Below, piece after piece: positions 24,589-32,554 of a stretch of DNA of 64,000 nucleotides; within the stretch, counting starts at the first letter, position 1; every line of letters starts with the position of its first letter. A program made the translations under genes and the position numbers. A model generated the notes under the pieces. That model saw nothing but the letters and a program-made list of their open reading frames with translations. It was not told where the DNA came from and searched no databases. Origin of the DNA: an uncultured Erythrobacter sp. (GTDB lineage: Bacteria > Pseudomonadota > Alphaproteobacteria > Sphingomonadales > Sphingomonadaceae); assembly GCA_947488755.1 (NCBI GenBank), contig CANLAD010000001.1:2427501-2491500 (forward strand). The letters run 5' to 3'.

Positions 24589-26013
24589 ATGAACGAGGTC
24601 AAGGACGTCGCCCGGGACAAGCGTTGCCCCGGCATCAGCTACACCGACATGCTCGAAGGCGACACGCGCACGCCGCCCGATTACCTGTTCGAGGAAACGA
24701 CGCTCGACATGGGCGACGAGCCGCTGTCGGTCGAACCCTATATCTCAGAAGAATATGCCGAGGCCGAGCGAGAGAAGATGTGGCCAAACGTCTGGCTGTT
24801 CGCCGCGCGCGAGGACGAAATGCCCGATCCCGGCGACACCGTGCTGTTCGACATTGCGGGCAAGAGCTTCCTGCTCGTCCGGCAAAAGGATGGCGGGGTG
24901 AAGGCGTTCTACAACGCGTGTTTGCATCGCGGCCGAAAGCTGCGCACCGAAGGCGGCAATTCGATCCAGCTGCGCTGCCCGTTCCACGGCTTCACCTGGC
25001 GCAACGACGGCACGCTGAAGGAAATCCCGTCGGCCTGGGACTTCGAGCATCTCGAAGGCAAGGACATGTGCTTGCCCGAAGCGCGCGTGGAGCTGTGGCA
25101 GGGCTTCGTCATGCTGACCGAGAACCACGACCTGCCCGATTTCAAGACCTGGCTCGGCCCGGCGGCGGATCATTACGACCGCTACGACTTCGAGAACCGC
25201 TACACCGGCATGTGGGTGCAAAAGCGCATTCCGGCCAACTGGAAAGCGACGGCCGAGGCGTTCATGGAGGCATGGCACTCGATCACCACGCACCCGCAAT
25301 TGCTCGGCTTTCTGGGCGATGCGAACACGCGCTATGACCTGATCGGCGACCATTTCAACCGCGCCATCACGCCCTCTGGCGTCCTCAGCCCGCATATGAA
25401 GGGCAAGGATTCCAATTACGTGCTGGAGAAAATGAACGACTTTTCCGGCGGGGAGGACAGCGAGACCAATCGCCGCTTCGCCGCGGGCAAGGAAGAGGTC
25501 GACTTCGAACCCGACGATCCGCTGGCCGCGCGCCGCGTGCTGGCCGAAGCGGGGCGCAAGGGCTTTACCGAGGAATACGGCTACGATTACTCCGACGCCT
25601 CGGACAGCGAGATCCTCGACAATTTCACCTACAACATCTTTCCCAATTTCGCGCCCTGGATCGGGTTTCTGCCCACGCTCGTTTATCGCTGGCTGCCCGG
25701 CGACACGCCCGACTGGTGCATCATGGAAATCCGCCTGCTGTTTCCCAAGAAAAAGGGCGAGGAGCGGCCCCGCGCGGTCGAGATGACCTACATCCCCGAT
25801 GATGAGCCGTTCTCATGGGCGGCAGACAAGATGGGCCCGCAGCTCGCCAATGTGTTCGATCAGGACATGGCCAACCTGCCCCACGTCCAGACCGGCATGA
25901 AGGCGATGAAGGATGGCGAGATGCAGCTGGGCCATTACCAGGACAGCCGCGTGCGCCATTTCCACGCGACGATGCGGAAATATCTCGACGGGGAATTGCC
26001 TGAGACGGCTTGA
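24589..26013 (+). CDS. Rieske [2Fe-2S] aromatic ring-hydroxylating oxygenase alpha subunit
   Basis: A 474-residue large subunit. The Rieske cluster ligands are Cys111, His113, Cys130 and His133 (ACLHRGR and CPFHGF). The mononuclear iron site has His230 and His235 (EAWHSITTHPQ), with an acidic third ligand expected near NVFDQDMAN. It would add molecular oxygen to a hydrophobic ring. No beta subunit, ferredoxin or reductase gene is adjacent, so it may be an alpha-only oxygenase using general electron carriers. ATG 24589 is used; ATG codons at 24520 and 24529 would add a tail of about 20 residues. Confidence 0.94.
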   Translation: MNEVKDVARDKRCPGISYTDMLEGDTRTPPDYLFEETTLDMGDEPLSVEPYISEEYAEAEREKMWPNVWLFAAREDEMPDPGDTVLFDIAGKSFLLVRQKDGGVKAFYNACLHRGRKLRTEGGNSIQLRCPFHGFTWRNDGTLKEIPSAWDFEHLEGKDMCLPEARVELWQGFVMLTENHDLPDFKTWLGPAADHYDRYDFENRYTGMWVQKRIPANWKATAEAFMEAWHSITTHPQLLGFLGDANTRYDLIGDHFNRAITPSGVLSPHMKGKDSNYVLEKMNDFSGGEDSETNRRFAAGKEEVDFEPDDPLAARRVLAEAGRKGFTEEYGYDYSDASDSEILDNFTYNIFPNFAPWIGFLPTLVYRWLPGDTPDWCIMEIRLLFPKKKGEERPRAVEMTYIPDDEPFSWAADKMGPQLANVFDQDMANLPHVQTGMKAMKDGEMQLGHYQDSRVRHFHATMRKYLDGELPETA

Positions 26014-26026
26014 TACCTCACTGGTC

Positions 26027-26100
26027 CGTCATTGCGAGCGTAGCGAAGCAATCCAGCTCCGGGACTGGATTGCTTCGTCGCTACGCTCCTCGCAATGACG
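26027..26100. repeat. Palindromic repeat, cgtcattgcgag family, copy 4 (near perfect)
   Basis: A 74-base near-perfect palindrome. The left arm has cgtcattgcgag then gcgaagcaatccag, the loop is ctccggga, and the right arm has ctggattgcttcg then ctcgcaatgacg. It is the cleanest copy and shows the full structure of the family. It lies between the Rieske oxygenase and an SDR gene. Confidence 0.88.
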
Positions 26101-26122
26101 TTCAGATGCCGAAAGCTCAAAC

Positions 26123-26875
26123 ATGATCATCACCGCCGACTTAAGCGGGCGCACCGCGCTCATCACCGGTGCCTCCTCCGGCCTCGGCGCGCATTTTGGA
26201 CGCCTGCTCGCGGCTAACGGCGCGCGCGTGGCTCTGGGCGCGCGGCGCAAGGACCGGCTTGATGCGCTGGCAGGCGAGATCGGCGACCAAGCCGCAGCCA
26301 TCGCGATGGATGTCGCGCGCGAGGCGGATATCGTGGCGGGTTTCGATGCGGCGGAGGCGGCGTTCGGCCCGGTCGACACCGTGATCGCCAATGCCGGGAT
26401 CGACGGCGCCGGGATGGCGACCGAGATGCCCGAAGAGGAGATCGAGCGCACGCTGGCGATCAACCTCAAAGGCGCGATCCTGACCGCACGCGAAGCGGCG
26501 AAACGGATGATTGCGAGAGCGGTGCCGAACGGGCGGATCGTGATGATCGCCTCGATCACCGCGTTCGAGCCCTCACCCGGCCTCGTCGCCTATTCCGCGA
26601 GCAAGGCCGGCGTGGTGCAGGCCGCGCGCAGCATGGCCCGCGAATGGGCGCGCCACGGCATCAACGTGAACACCATCTCCCCCGGCTACATCCGCACCGC
26701 CATCAACGACGACTGGTTCGACACCGAACCCGGCCGCAAACAGATCGCCCGCTTTCCGAAGCGCCGTTTGATGGAGCCCGATGGATTGGACGGCCCGCTC
26801 CTGTTCCTGTGCTCCGACGCGGCAGAGTTCGTGACGGGCGCGGATTTTGTGCTGGATGACGGGCAGACGTTGTAG
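26123..26875 (+). CDS. SDR family NAD(P)-dependent oxidoreductase
   Basis: A 250-residue classical SDR. Features are TGASSGLG (residues 15-22), NAG (90-92), Ser144, Tyr157 and Lys161 (AYSASK), and a C-terminal FVLDDGQTL. It may oxidise the cis-diol or alcohol made by the Rieske enzyme upstream, which is inference from order. The ribosome site is weak. It is the last catabolic-type gene before a stretch of different composition. Confidence 0.9.
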   Translation: MIITADLSGRTALITGASSGLGAHFGRLLAANGARVALGARRKDRLDALAGEIGDQAAAIAMDVAREADIVAGFDAAEAAFGPVDTVIANAGIDGAGMATEMPEEEIERTLAINLKGAILTAREAAKRMIARAVPNGRIVMIASITAFEPSPGLVAYSASKAGVVQAARSMAREWARHGINVNTISPGYIRTAINDDWFDTEPGRKQIARFPKRRLMEPDGLDGPLLFLCSDAAEFVTGADFVLDDGQTL

Positions 26876-27020
26876 GTTTGAGGACTTCCGCTTGCGGCCC
26901 TGTTGCGAGCATATACACCATTAGGTCTTAGTCCATGTCCTTCTGTGTCATTGATTAGCTTAATGGCCAACTTCGATCCCATCGGGAAATATGGTAACTT
27001 TTGCTGAGGAGGACAGCACA

Positions 27021-28025
27021 GTGACCCATTTTCGACATGTGATAGGAGCCGCCATCGCAACGTTTTTGGCACCCGCTGGTCTAGCTCAGACAAGCCCGGC
27101 CCAGCGTCAATTGCCGACGATGAACGCGCCAATAAAGCCAGCGACAAAGATTGAAGTCAAAAAGCCAGCGGCACCTGTACAAGCACCCGCCAAGCGGAAC
27201 TCTACCGTCGCACCGACGCGCCAAACCGCCAAGGCCAATACTACCATCGCGAATACAGCGAAAATTCGCCCCGCTATACGCGTTTACGCTCGAACAAGCC
27301 CGACCAGTCGGTACAATTTTGTTCACTATGTGGTTCCGAATATAGCTGAAACTCCAGCTTCAGAGTTGATCGTTGAGCGAAGTGGGGTGTGTGGATGGAC
27401 GACATCCTCTTTCGATGGAAGCAGGGCACCAGAGGCTGATAACCGCGAGAATTGTGCCGAGCTATTCGGAATCTACAGCGATGCAGTTGCTCGACTGGCC
27501 GAAAGCCCCCCTGCAAATCAGCATTATTATGAACTCAGGATCGCAAAGCGAAGCTCGCTTTGGGCGAGATTGTTCAACTCGGGATTCTTCGACCAGCCGG
27601 TGATGGTGGTGGCTGAAGGCCCGGGTCGGCGTGTCACACGCTATAAACTCCAAACGCTGGCGGCGGTACCGCGCGATGATCAGACCGCGGTAAAAGTTGA
27701 CCGCGATCGGGATGGCTTCGCCCCCGTTTCCGCAGGAGGCCTCGATTGCGACGACAACGATGCTTCGCGGTATCCAGGAGGAATTGAAATTCCCAACGAC
27801 CGGGATGAGGATTGCGATCCGTACACAATTGGAACGCTCGATCGAGATGGTGATGGGTTCACCGATTGGAACGTGTCGAATCCCGCGTTTCTAAATCGCA
27901 GAAGGCCCTTAACCGGAGGGGATTGCGATGACAGTAACTCCACTGTCCATCCCAATGCCCCTGAAGTTCCAACCGACGGCATTGACAATAATTGCGACGG
28001 CGATGTCGATCGCGTGGTCAATTGA
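27021..28025 (+). CDS. Exported MopE-like protein with putative metal-binding repeats
   Basis: A 334-residue protein starting at GTG 27021 with gaggagga 7 bases upstream; that start gives a signal peptide (THFRHVIGAAIATFLAPAG, then LAQ). A linker rich in Ala, Pro, Lys and Thr (residues 30-75) is followed by a domain of unknown type with two Cys. The C-terminus (about 226-334) holds two Asp-rich repeats of the MopE type, DRDRDGFAPVSAGGLDCDDN and DRDGDGFTDW followed by GGDCDDSN, that likely bind calcium or copper. ATG 26991 is an alternative start but places ten non-signal residues first. Codon use is less GC-rich than in the neighbours. Confidence 0.82.
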   Translation: MTHFRHVIGAAIATFLAPAGLAQTSPAQRQLPTMNAPIKPATKIEVKKPAAPVQAPAKRNSTVAPTRQTAKANTTIANTAKIRPAIRVYARTSPTSRYNFVHYVVPNIAETPASELIVERSGVCGWTTSSFDGSRAPEADNRENCAELFGIYSDAVARLAESPPANQHYYELRIAKRSSLWARLFNSGFFDQPVMVVAEGPGRRVTRYKLQTLAAVPRDDQTAVKVDRDRDGFAPVSAGGLDCDDNDASRYPGGIEIPNDRDEDCDPYTIGTLDRDGDGFTDWNVSNPAFLNRRRPLTGGDCDDSNSTVHPNAPEVPTDGIDNNCDGDVDRVVN

Positions 28026-28049
28026 GACATCAACGGGAGAGTTAGATCG

Positions 28050-28067
28050 GGAAGCGGGCCAGCTTCC
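28050..28067 (+). terminator. Possible terminator after the MopE-like gene
   Basis: The stem ggaagc / gcttcc with loop gggcca begins 25 bases after the stop codon and is followed by ttcatt. The stem is short (6 bp) and the U-tract is poor, so this is a weak candidate. Confidence 0.4.
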
Positions 28068-28322
28068 TTCATTGCTACCTAGAAGCTTGGTTTTACAGGA
28101 TCAGTCTGAACTTGGTCGGCGCACTCGCGGGCTTCCTGAACTCCTTGCCAACCATGGAGGTCGGGGGAATTAGTCGGATGGTCGAACCGGGCGCATTTGT
28201 TGCGCAGGGCGTGCCATGATTTCACCGTTCGCTGCGATCCTCGTTGAAAATCGGCCTCCATCTGGTCGGGCAGGAGCGCCGCGCTGTATGGGATGGCGCA
28301 CGCGCTTCAAGCAACCCGGAAC

Positions 28323-28402
28323 CGTCATTCCCGCGAAGGCGGGAACCCTTTGCGGAGCAGCGCTACAGCCAACCTGGATCCCTGCCTTCGCAGGGATGAC
28401 GG
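28323..28402. repeat. Palindromic repeat, cgtcattcccgcgaaggcggga type
   Basis: An 80-base element with cgtcattcccgcgaaggcgg on the left and ccttcgcagggatgacgg on the right, and a catalogue-like core (acctggatcc). It differs from the cgtcattgcgag family but has the same architecture; the half copy at 20753 belongs here. It marks the space between the MopE-like gene and the FRG gene. Confidence 0.83.
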
Positions 28403-28585
28403 TAGAGATCGGGCTGCTGCTTGCAAACAAATAGCTGACCCTCTCCAGATGAACCATGGACGACTGAATATGCCGAAGAACGGAATCTTCCGCGCCGCCA
28501 ACATACGCTAAATCGCTGTCTCTTATACTAACGGTTCTTCATGAAATAATAAATGGCTGTCATTGCTCCGCAAAAAACCTGTCTT

Positions 28586-29683
28586 TCAGATCCTGCGCGA
28601 TACCGTCCAAACCAGGAAATAAAGAGCCATAGGTGATCCCATCAATTCTAACTCTCGAAGAATACGTGGCGCCTCGGTCGCGGGTAGCTCACATATCGTA
28701 AGATAATCCTGCTGATCTTGGGTCTCTTTGGCGCGAATTAGGCTCTCAATATCTGTCACATTTGAAAAAGTTGAGATAGCTTGTGGTGGTGCAGCCCGGG
28801 GATTACCGAAGTTGTAGCTTTCGAGCACGATCACCTGCGGTGGCGATGGATCGGCGGTGAAACCAATCCTGCCGTATCGCTCATTCCATTTCGCTTGATC
28901 GAAAATATAGATACGAGGTCGGACAGGGTCTTCTGGCCCTACATTCACGAAAGCGAAATATGCCGCGACAAACGGTGAGAATGTCCAATCAAGCAGCGGC
29001 GTAGGATATCCATGGTGTTGGAGGAGGCTCCAAAACGCCGCGTTGTGCGCCATGTTTCCAAGTTGAAGAGGGTATGAAATCTTTTCAGACATTGCGCCGT
29101 AAAGCGCTGCGACATCATCACGAATCCAATATTGTAGGTTCTTCCTCCAAGTGCGATGAAATGTTGTGCTTAGCTTGTACGGTTTCGCCTGTCCCCGGAA
29201 GATAAAGTTCCGCGGACTCCTACCGACTGCCCACTCTCGAAACTGATCCCAAGTCTTCATATCGGCCCGACCGACCAGCGCTGACGGAGTCGCGAGACTC
29301 GACTTAGTCAATGTGATCGCTTCAGATTCACCGCCCGCTGTCGTGTATCCGATCAGTATGTCGTTGCCTTGCAATTCAAGTTTGACCCGAAGTGTTTCGG
29401 GAATCGGCACTTCACCGAAGCGTTCGGCGAGCGACGCTTCCGCTCGTTCTCTGGCTTCTTGCGTCATTATCCCGCCGTTTGAATGGAGATATATCGTCGT
29501 AACGTCGGTTACGATTGGAGCTTCAAGCCCGACATCTATGTTGAACATGAAGCCGGGTAGATGGTCTTCTTGGGAATAAAAGAGGTAGGCGTTACCCACA
29601 GAACGACCCTTACGTTCTTCAAGTTCGAGGCGAACGGTGCCTCTAAAGTCATCGTCGAATTCGCCGAGCCACTGCCCCTGCAT
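28586..29683 (-). CDS. FRG-domain protein with N-terminal beta-rich domain
   Basis: A 365-residue protein. The FRG domain is recognised from the name-giving Phe-Arg-Gly (residues 162-164 in NFIFRGQAKPYKLSTTFHR) and the block LLQHHGYPTPLLDWTFSP (about 221-238), followed by AAYFAF. The first 135 residues are a separate beta-rich region without a recognised family. FRG domains are scattered in bacteria, often in mobile or defence-type surroundings, and their chemistry is not established. The start has aggggcagac upstream. GC is visibly lower than in flanking genes, so recent transfer is likely. Confidence 0.85.
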   Translation of the reverse strand: MQGQWLGEFDDDFRGTVRLELEERKGRSVGNAYLFYSQEDHLPGFMFNIDVGLEAPIVTDVTTIYLHSNGGIMTQEARERAEASLAERFGEVPIPETLRVKLELQGNDILIGYTTAGGESEAITLTKSSLATPSALVGRADMKTWDQFREWAVGRSPRNFIFRGQAKPYKLSTTFHRTWRKNLQYWIRDDVAALYGAMSEKISYPLQLGNMAHNAAFWSLLQHHGYPTPLLDWTFSPFVAAYFAFVNVGPEDPVRPRIYIFDQAKWNERYGRIGFTADPSPPQVIVLESYNFGNPRAAPPQAISTFSNVTDIESLIRAKETQDQQDYLTICELPATEAPRILRELELMGSPMALYFLVWTVSRRI

Positions 29684-29927
29684 GTCTGCCCCTGTATTCC
29701 AATAGTCGCACCAGCTCGAATACGCGGTGGATGTCAGAAATCCACCAAATAAGTGGAAGCGCGATGCTCACGAACGCTGGCACGCAACAACGAGCGTTTT
29801 CCTACACGCAAACGGTACGCTAACTTCGCGCCGGCTCTTTCATAATGTGGTTCCGCGCGCGCCTGGTGGAGATATACGCAATCCCTGCGCCCGCATGTAT
29901 TTGATCAACTTGCGCGGCGTGCAACAC

Positions 29928-30323
29928 TCACGCCTGCGCGGCGACTTCGGCGGCGTCGAAATAGTGGATGCGCAGGTCTTTCAGCAATTCGCATTCGAAC
30001 GTGCCCGCTTCGCACACGGTCTGGCTGAAACGCTGGCCGGTCTTTCTGGACGTCATGGTAAGCCGCACGACGGCGAGCACCCATTCCTCGCCGCCCGCGA
30101 TTTCCAGCGTTTCGGCGTGCGGATCGTCCCAGCTATCCATCACTGCGGGATAGAGGCGCTTGAAGGCGTCCTTGCCGGTCCAGGCCCCGCCATAGGGCAG
30201 TGACGGCGCTTCGTGGATGGTGAAATCCTCGGTCACGCGGTCGGCCAGATCGTCCCACCGACCCTCGCGAGCGGCGGCGTAGACCTCCCGCAGAATGTTC
30301 GCGCGATCTTCGGGGGTCAGCAT
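29928..30323 (-). CDS. SnoaL/NTF2-like family protein
   Basis: A 131-residue SnoaL-like protein (MLTPEDRANILREVYAAARE, then RVTEDFTIHEAPSLPYGG and FYP-type pocket residues). Met at 30323 is the start; the longer frame upstream overlaps the lipoyl gene out of frame and is low-complexity Arg/Ser. It begins 10 bases after the lipoyl-domain gene, so it is the last gene of the E1 alpha - E1 beta - lipoyl operon. The reaction is unknown. Confidence 0.8.
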   Translation of the reverse strand: MLTPEDRANILREVYAAAREGRWDDLADRVTEDFTIHEAPSLPYGGAWTGKDAFKRLYPAVMDSWDDPHAETLEIAGGEEWVLAVVRLTMTSRKTGQRFSQTVCEAGTFECELLKDLRIHYFDAAEVAAQA

Positions 30324-30333
30324 CGCCAGCGAC

Positions 30334-30564
30334 CTACTCGATCGTCCCGATGACGTCGCCGACCTTGTATTTCGTGCCTTCTTCGCCAGCCGGGTGGATA
30401 ACGCCGCCGGCCTGGGCTTCGATCTCGACCGTCGTCTTGTCGGTTTCTGCGGTGTAGATGATGTCGCCCTTCGCGACTTCTTCGCCATCGCCGAACATCC
30501 ATTCGGCCAGGGTCACTTCGGTCGCGCTCATGCCGAGTTTCGGGATACGGATTTCGTTGGCCAT
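30334..30564 (-). CDS. Stand-alone lipoyl (biotinyl/lipoyl attachment) domain protein
   Basis: A 76-residue protein that is only a lipoyl domain. It starts MANEIRIPKLGMS and has the lipoylation site AETDKTTVEIEA with Lys43. Normally this domain is the N-terminus of an E2 acyltransferase; here the peripheral-subunit-binding and catalytic domains are missing and the next gene follows after 10 bases. Its start overlaps the E1 beta stop (TGATG). It would carry the acyl group made by E1. Either a distant E2 finishes the reaction or the carrier delivers to another acceptor. Confidence 0.88.
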   Translation of the reverse strand: MANEIRIPKLGMSATEVTLAEWMFGDGEEVAKGDIIYTAETDKTTVEIEAQAGGVIHPAGEEGTKYKVGDVIGTIE

Positions 30565-31550
30565 CAGTCCTTCCCGACGCTCGCCTTGATCTGGCCCGCG
30601 ATCTCGTCCTTGCTGGGGATCCAGGCCTGTTCGAGATGGCTGGCGAAGGGCACGGCGGAGAACGTGCCTCCGATGCGGCGCACCGGGCCTTTGAGATCGT
30701 CCCAGCATTTCTCCTGAATATTGGCGGCGATTTCCGCGCCGGTGCCGAAGGGGCGGACCGCTTCGTGCAAGGTCAGCGCGCGGCCGGTCTTGCGCACGCT
30801 TTTGAGCACCGCTTCCTCATCGTATGGCGCGATCGTGCGCAGGTCGATCACCTCGACGCTGACGCCTTCCTTCTCCATCTCGCCCGCCACTTCGAGCGCG
30901 TCGAGCACGGTGCGGCCATAGGTGATGAGGCTGATGTCGGTGCCTTCCTTCGCCACCGCCGCCTTGCCCAAAGGCACGCGATATCCCTCGCCGGGATCTT
31001 CCGCCTTGAGGCCGTAGCACAGGATGTTCTCAATAAAGATCACCGGATCGTTCGCATCGATACTCGCCCGCATCAGCCCGCGGGCATCGGCGGCATTGGA
31101 GGGGGTGACGACATGGATGCCCGCGACGTGGGCGAACCAGGCCTCCAGCATGTCGGAGTGCTGCCCGCCAAAACCGACGCCGACGCCGGTGGTGGTGCGA
31201 ATGACGATCGGGCAGGGGGTCTGACCGCCGCTCATGAAGCGCAGTTTCGCCGCGTGGTTGACGATCTGGTCCATGCACACGCCGACGAAGTTCATCAGCA
31301 TGATCTCGGCAATGGGGCGCTGTCCAGCGAGCGCCGCGCCCACCGCCGCGCCGACGATCGCGGTCTCGGAAATCGGTGTCGCGCGGATGCGATGTTCGCC
31401 GTATTTCTCGCTGAGGCCCTGTGTAACCTTGAAAACGCCGCCGCCCTGCTTGGCCGAGACGTCTTCGCCAAGGCAGAATACGCCGTCATCCTCGGCCATC
31501 GCTTCGTCGATCGCCTTGTTCAGGCCCTCGGTCATAGTGATTTCGGCCAT
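30564..31550 (-). CDS. 2-oxoacid dehydrogenase-type E1 component, beta subunit
   Basis: A 328-residue E1 beta. It has the GEDVS motif, the AAVGAALAGQRPIAEIM region and GFGGQHSDMLEAWFAHVAGI, then a typical C-terminal transketolase domain. With E1 alpha it forms the TPP-dependent decarboxylase of the pyruvate, acetoin or branched-chain dehydrogenase type. It starts directly after the E1 alpha stop, and its own stop overlaps the lipoyl gene start. Specificity cannot be told from the sequence; location suggests a 2-oxoacid or diketone formed by the degradation pathway. Confidence 0.93.
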   Translation of the reverse strand: MAEITMTEGLNKAIDEAMAEDDGVFCLGEDVSAKQGGGVFKVTQGLSEKYGEHRIRATPISETAIVGAAVGAALAGQRPIAEIMLMNFVGVCMDQIVNHAAKLRFMSGGQTPCPIVIRTTTGVGVGFGGQHSDMLEAWFAHVAGIHVVTPSNAADARGLMRASIDANDPVIFIENILCYGLKAEDPGEGYRVPLGKAAVAKEGTDISLITYGRTVLDALEVAGEMEKEGVSVEVIDLRTIAPYDEEAVLKSVRKTGRALTLHEAVRPFGTGAEIAANIQEKCWDDLKGPVRRIGGTFSAVPFASHLEQAWIPSKDEIAGQIKASVGKD

Positions 31551-32531
31551 TTAAGCGGTCTCCTCGAGCACGTCTTTGTAGATCTCGTCAGTGTCCGGCA
31601 GCGGCGCGTCGAGCGCGTGCTGGACCGCAGCGTCGATCTCGGCGTCGATATCGGCGACAATCTTGTCCAGTTCCTCTTCGGTAAACTGGCGTTCGAGCAT
31701 CACCGTGCGCAGCTTGGGCAGCGGATCTTCGGTCTGCATTTCCTTGACGTGGTCTTCGGGCATGTAGGAAAAATCAGCGCCGAAGAAGTGTCCCATCATC
31801 CGATAGCACATCGCCTCGACGAGGACCGGTCCCTTGCCGCTGCGGGCGTGTTCGACCGCGTCGACCATGGCCGGATAGACTTCGTTCACATCGTTTCCGT
31901 CGACCGTCACGCCCTTCATGCCGTAGCCTTCTGCGCGCGCGGCGATGCTGGGGCTGTCGGTGTGGTCGGCATAGGCGGTGTGTTCGCCATAGCGGTTGTT
32001 TTGGCACAGGAAGACGACCGGCAGCTTGTAGAGCTGGGCCATGTTCATCGCTTCGTGAAAGCCGCCGATATTGGCCGCGCCATCGCCGAAGCTGACCAGC
32101 GTCACCCTGCCATCGCCGCTGTTCTGGCTCGCCATCGCAAGCCCGTTGGCGATGGGGATGCCCGAGCCGACGACGCCGGTCGTCACCATAATGCCGGTGT
32201 CGGGATCGGTGATGTGCATGGTGCCGCCCTTGCCCTTGCACGTGCCGGTCGCCTTGCCGAGGCATTCGCCCCACCATTTCTCCAGCGGAATGCCCTTGGC
32301 GGTCTGCTCACCCTGCCCGCGATAGGTGCACACCACGTAATCGTCCGGGTCCAGCGCTGCCATCGCTGCGGCGGACACCAGCTCCTGCCCGCGCACGCAG
32401 TAATACATCACCGCGACCTTCCCCTGCATCAGCAGCTCGCGGAATTTTTCATCGGTGCGGTTCACCTTCATCGTGCGGGTGAAGATGTCGAGCAGCTGCT
32501 CGCGCTCAATTTCTTTGGCAATCTCGGCCAT
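31551..32531 (-). CDS. 2-oxoacid dehydrogenase-type E1 component, alpha subunit
   Basis: A 326-residue E1 alpha that binds thiamine diphosphate. The motif GDG (FGDGAANIGGFHEAM) to NN (FLCQNN) is complete, and RGQGEQTAKGIPLEKW is the expected substrate-channel segment. It is the first gene of an operon E1 alpha, E1 beta, lipoyl domain and SnoaL-like protein. The SDR gene 24 bases upstream on the same strand is probably part of it too. The phosphorylation loops of eukaryotic PDH are not relevant here. Acetoin-type activity is one possibility. Confidence 0.93.
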   Translation of the reverse strand: MAEIAKEIEREQLLDIFTRTMKVNRTDEKFRELLMQGKVAVMYYCVRGQELVSAAAMAALDPDDYVVCTYRGQGEQTAKGIPLEKWWGECLGKATGTCKGKGGTMHITDPDTGIMVTTGVVGSGIPIANGLAMASQNSGDGRVTLVSFGDGAANIGGFHEAMNMAQLYKLPVVFLCQNNRYGEHTAYADHTDSPSIAARAEGYGMKGVTVDGNDVNEVYPAMVDAVEHARSGKGPVLVEAMCYRMMGHFFGADFSYMPEDHVKEMQTEDPLPKLRTVMLERQFTEEELDKIVADIDAEIDAAVQHALDAPLPDTDEIYKDVLEETA

Positions 32532-32554
32532 GGAGTGGTCCTCGTGAAAAGAGT

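Larger units (their letters stand above)
28026..28585. other. 560-base intergenic stretch without a supported gene
   Basis: It holds a hairpin at 28050-28067, a complete palindromic repeat at 28323-28402, and a 13-base sequence at 28516-28528 that matches the inner part of Tn5-type ends. No frame has protein-like composition and a ribosome site. The composition is mixed, as expected at the edge of an acquired segment. Confidence 0.7.

Noticed and set aside
7905..26100. CRISPR array
   Set aside because: The repeats are palindromic, far apart and without regular spacers; no cas genes are present.
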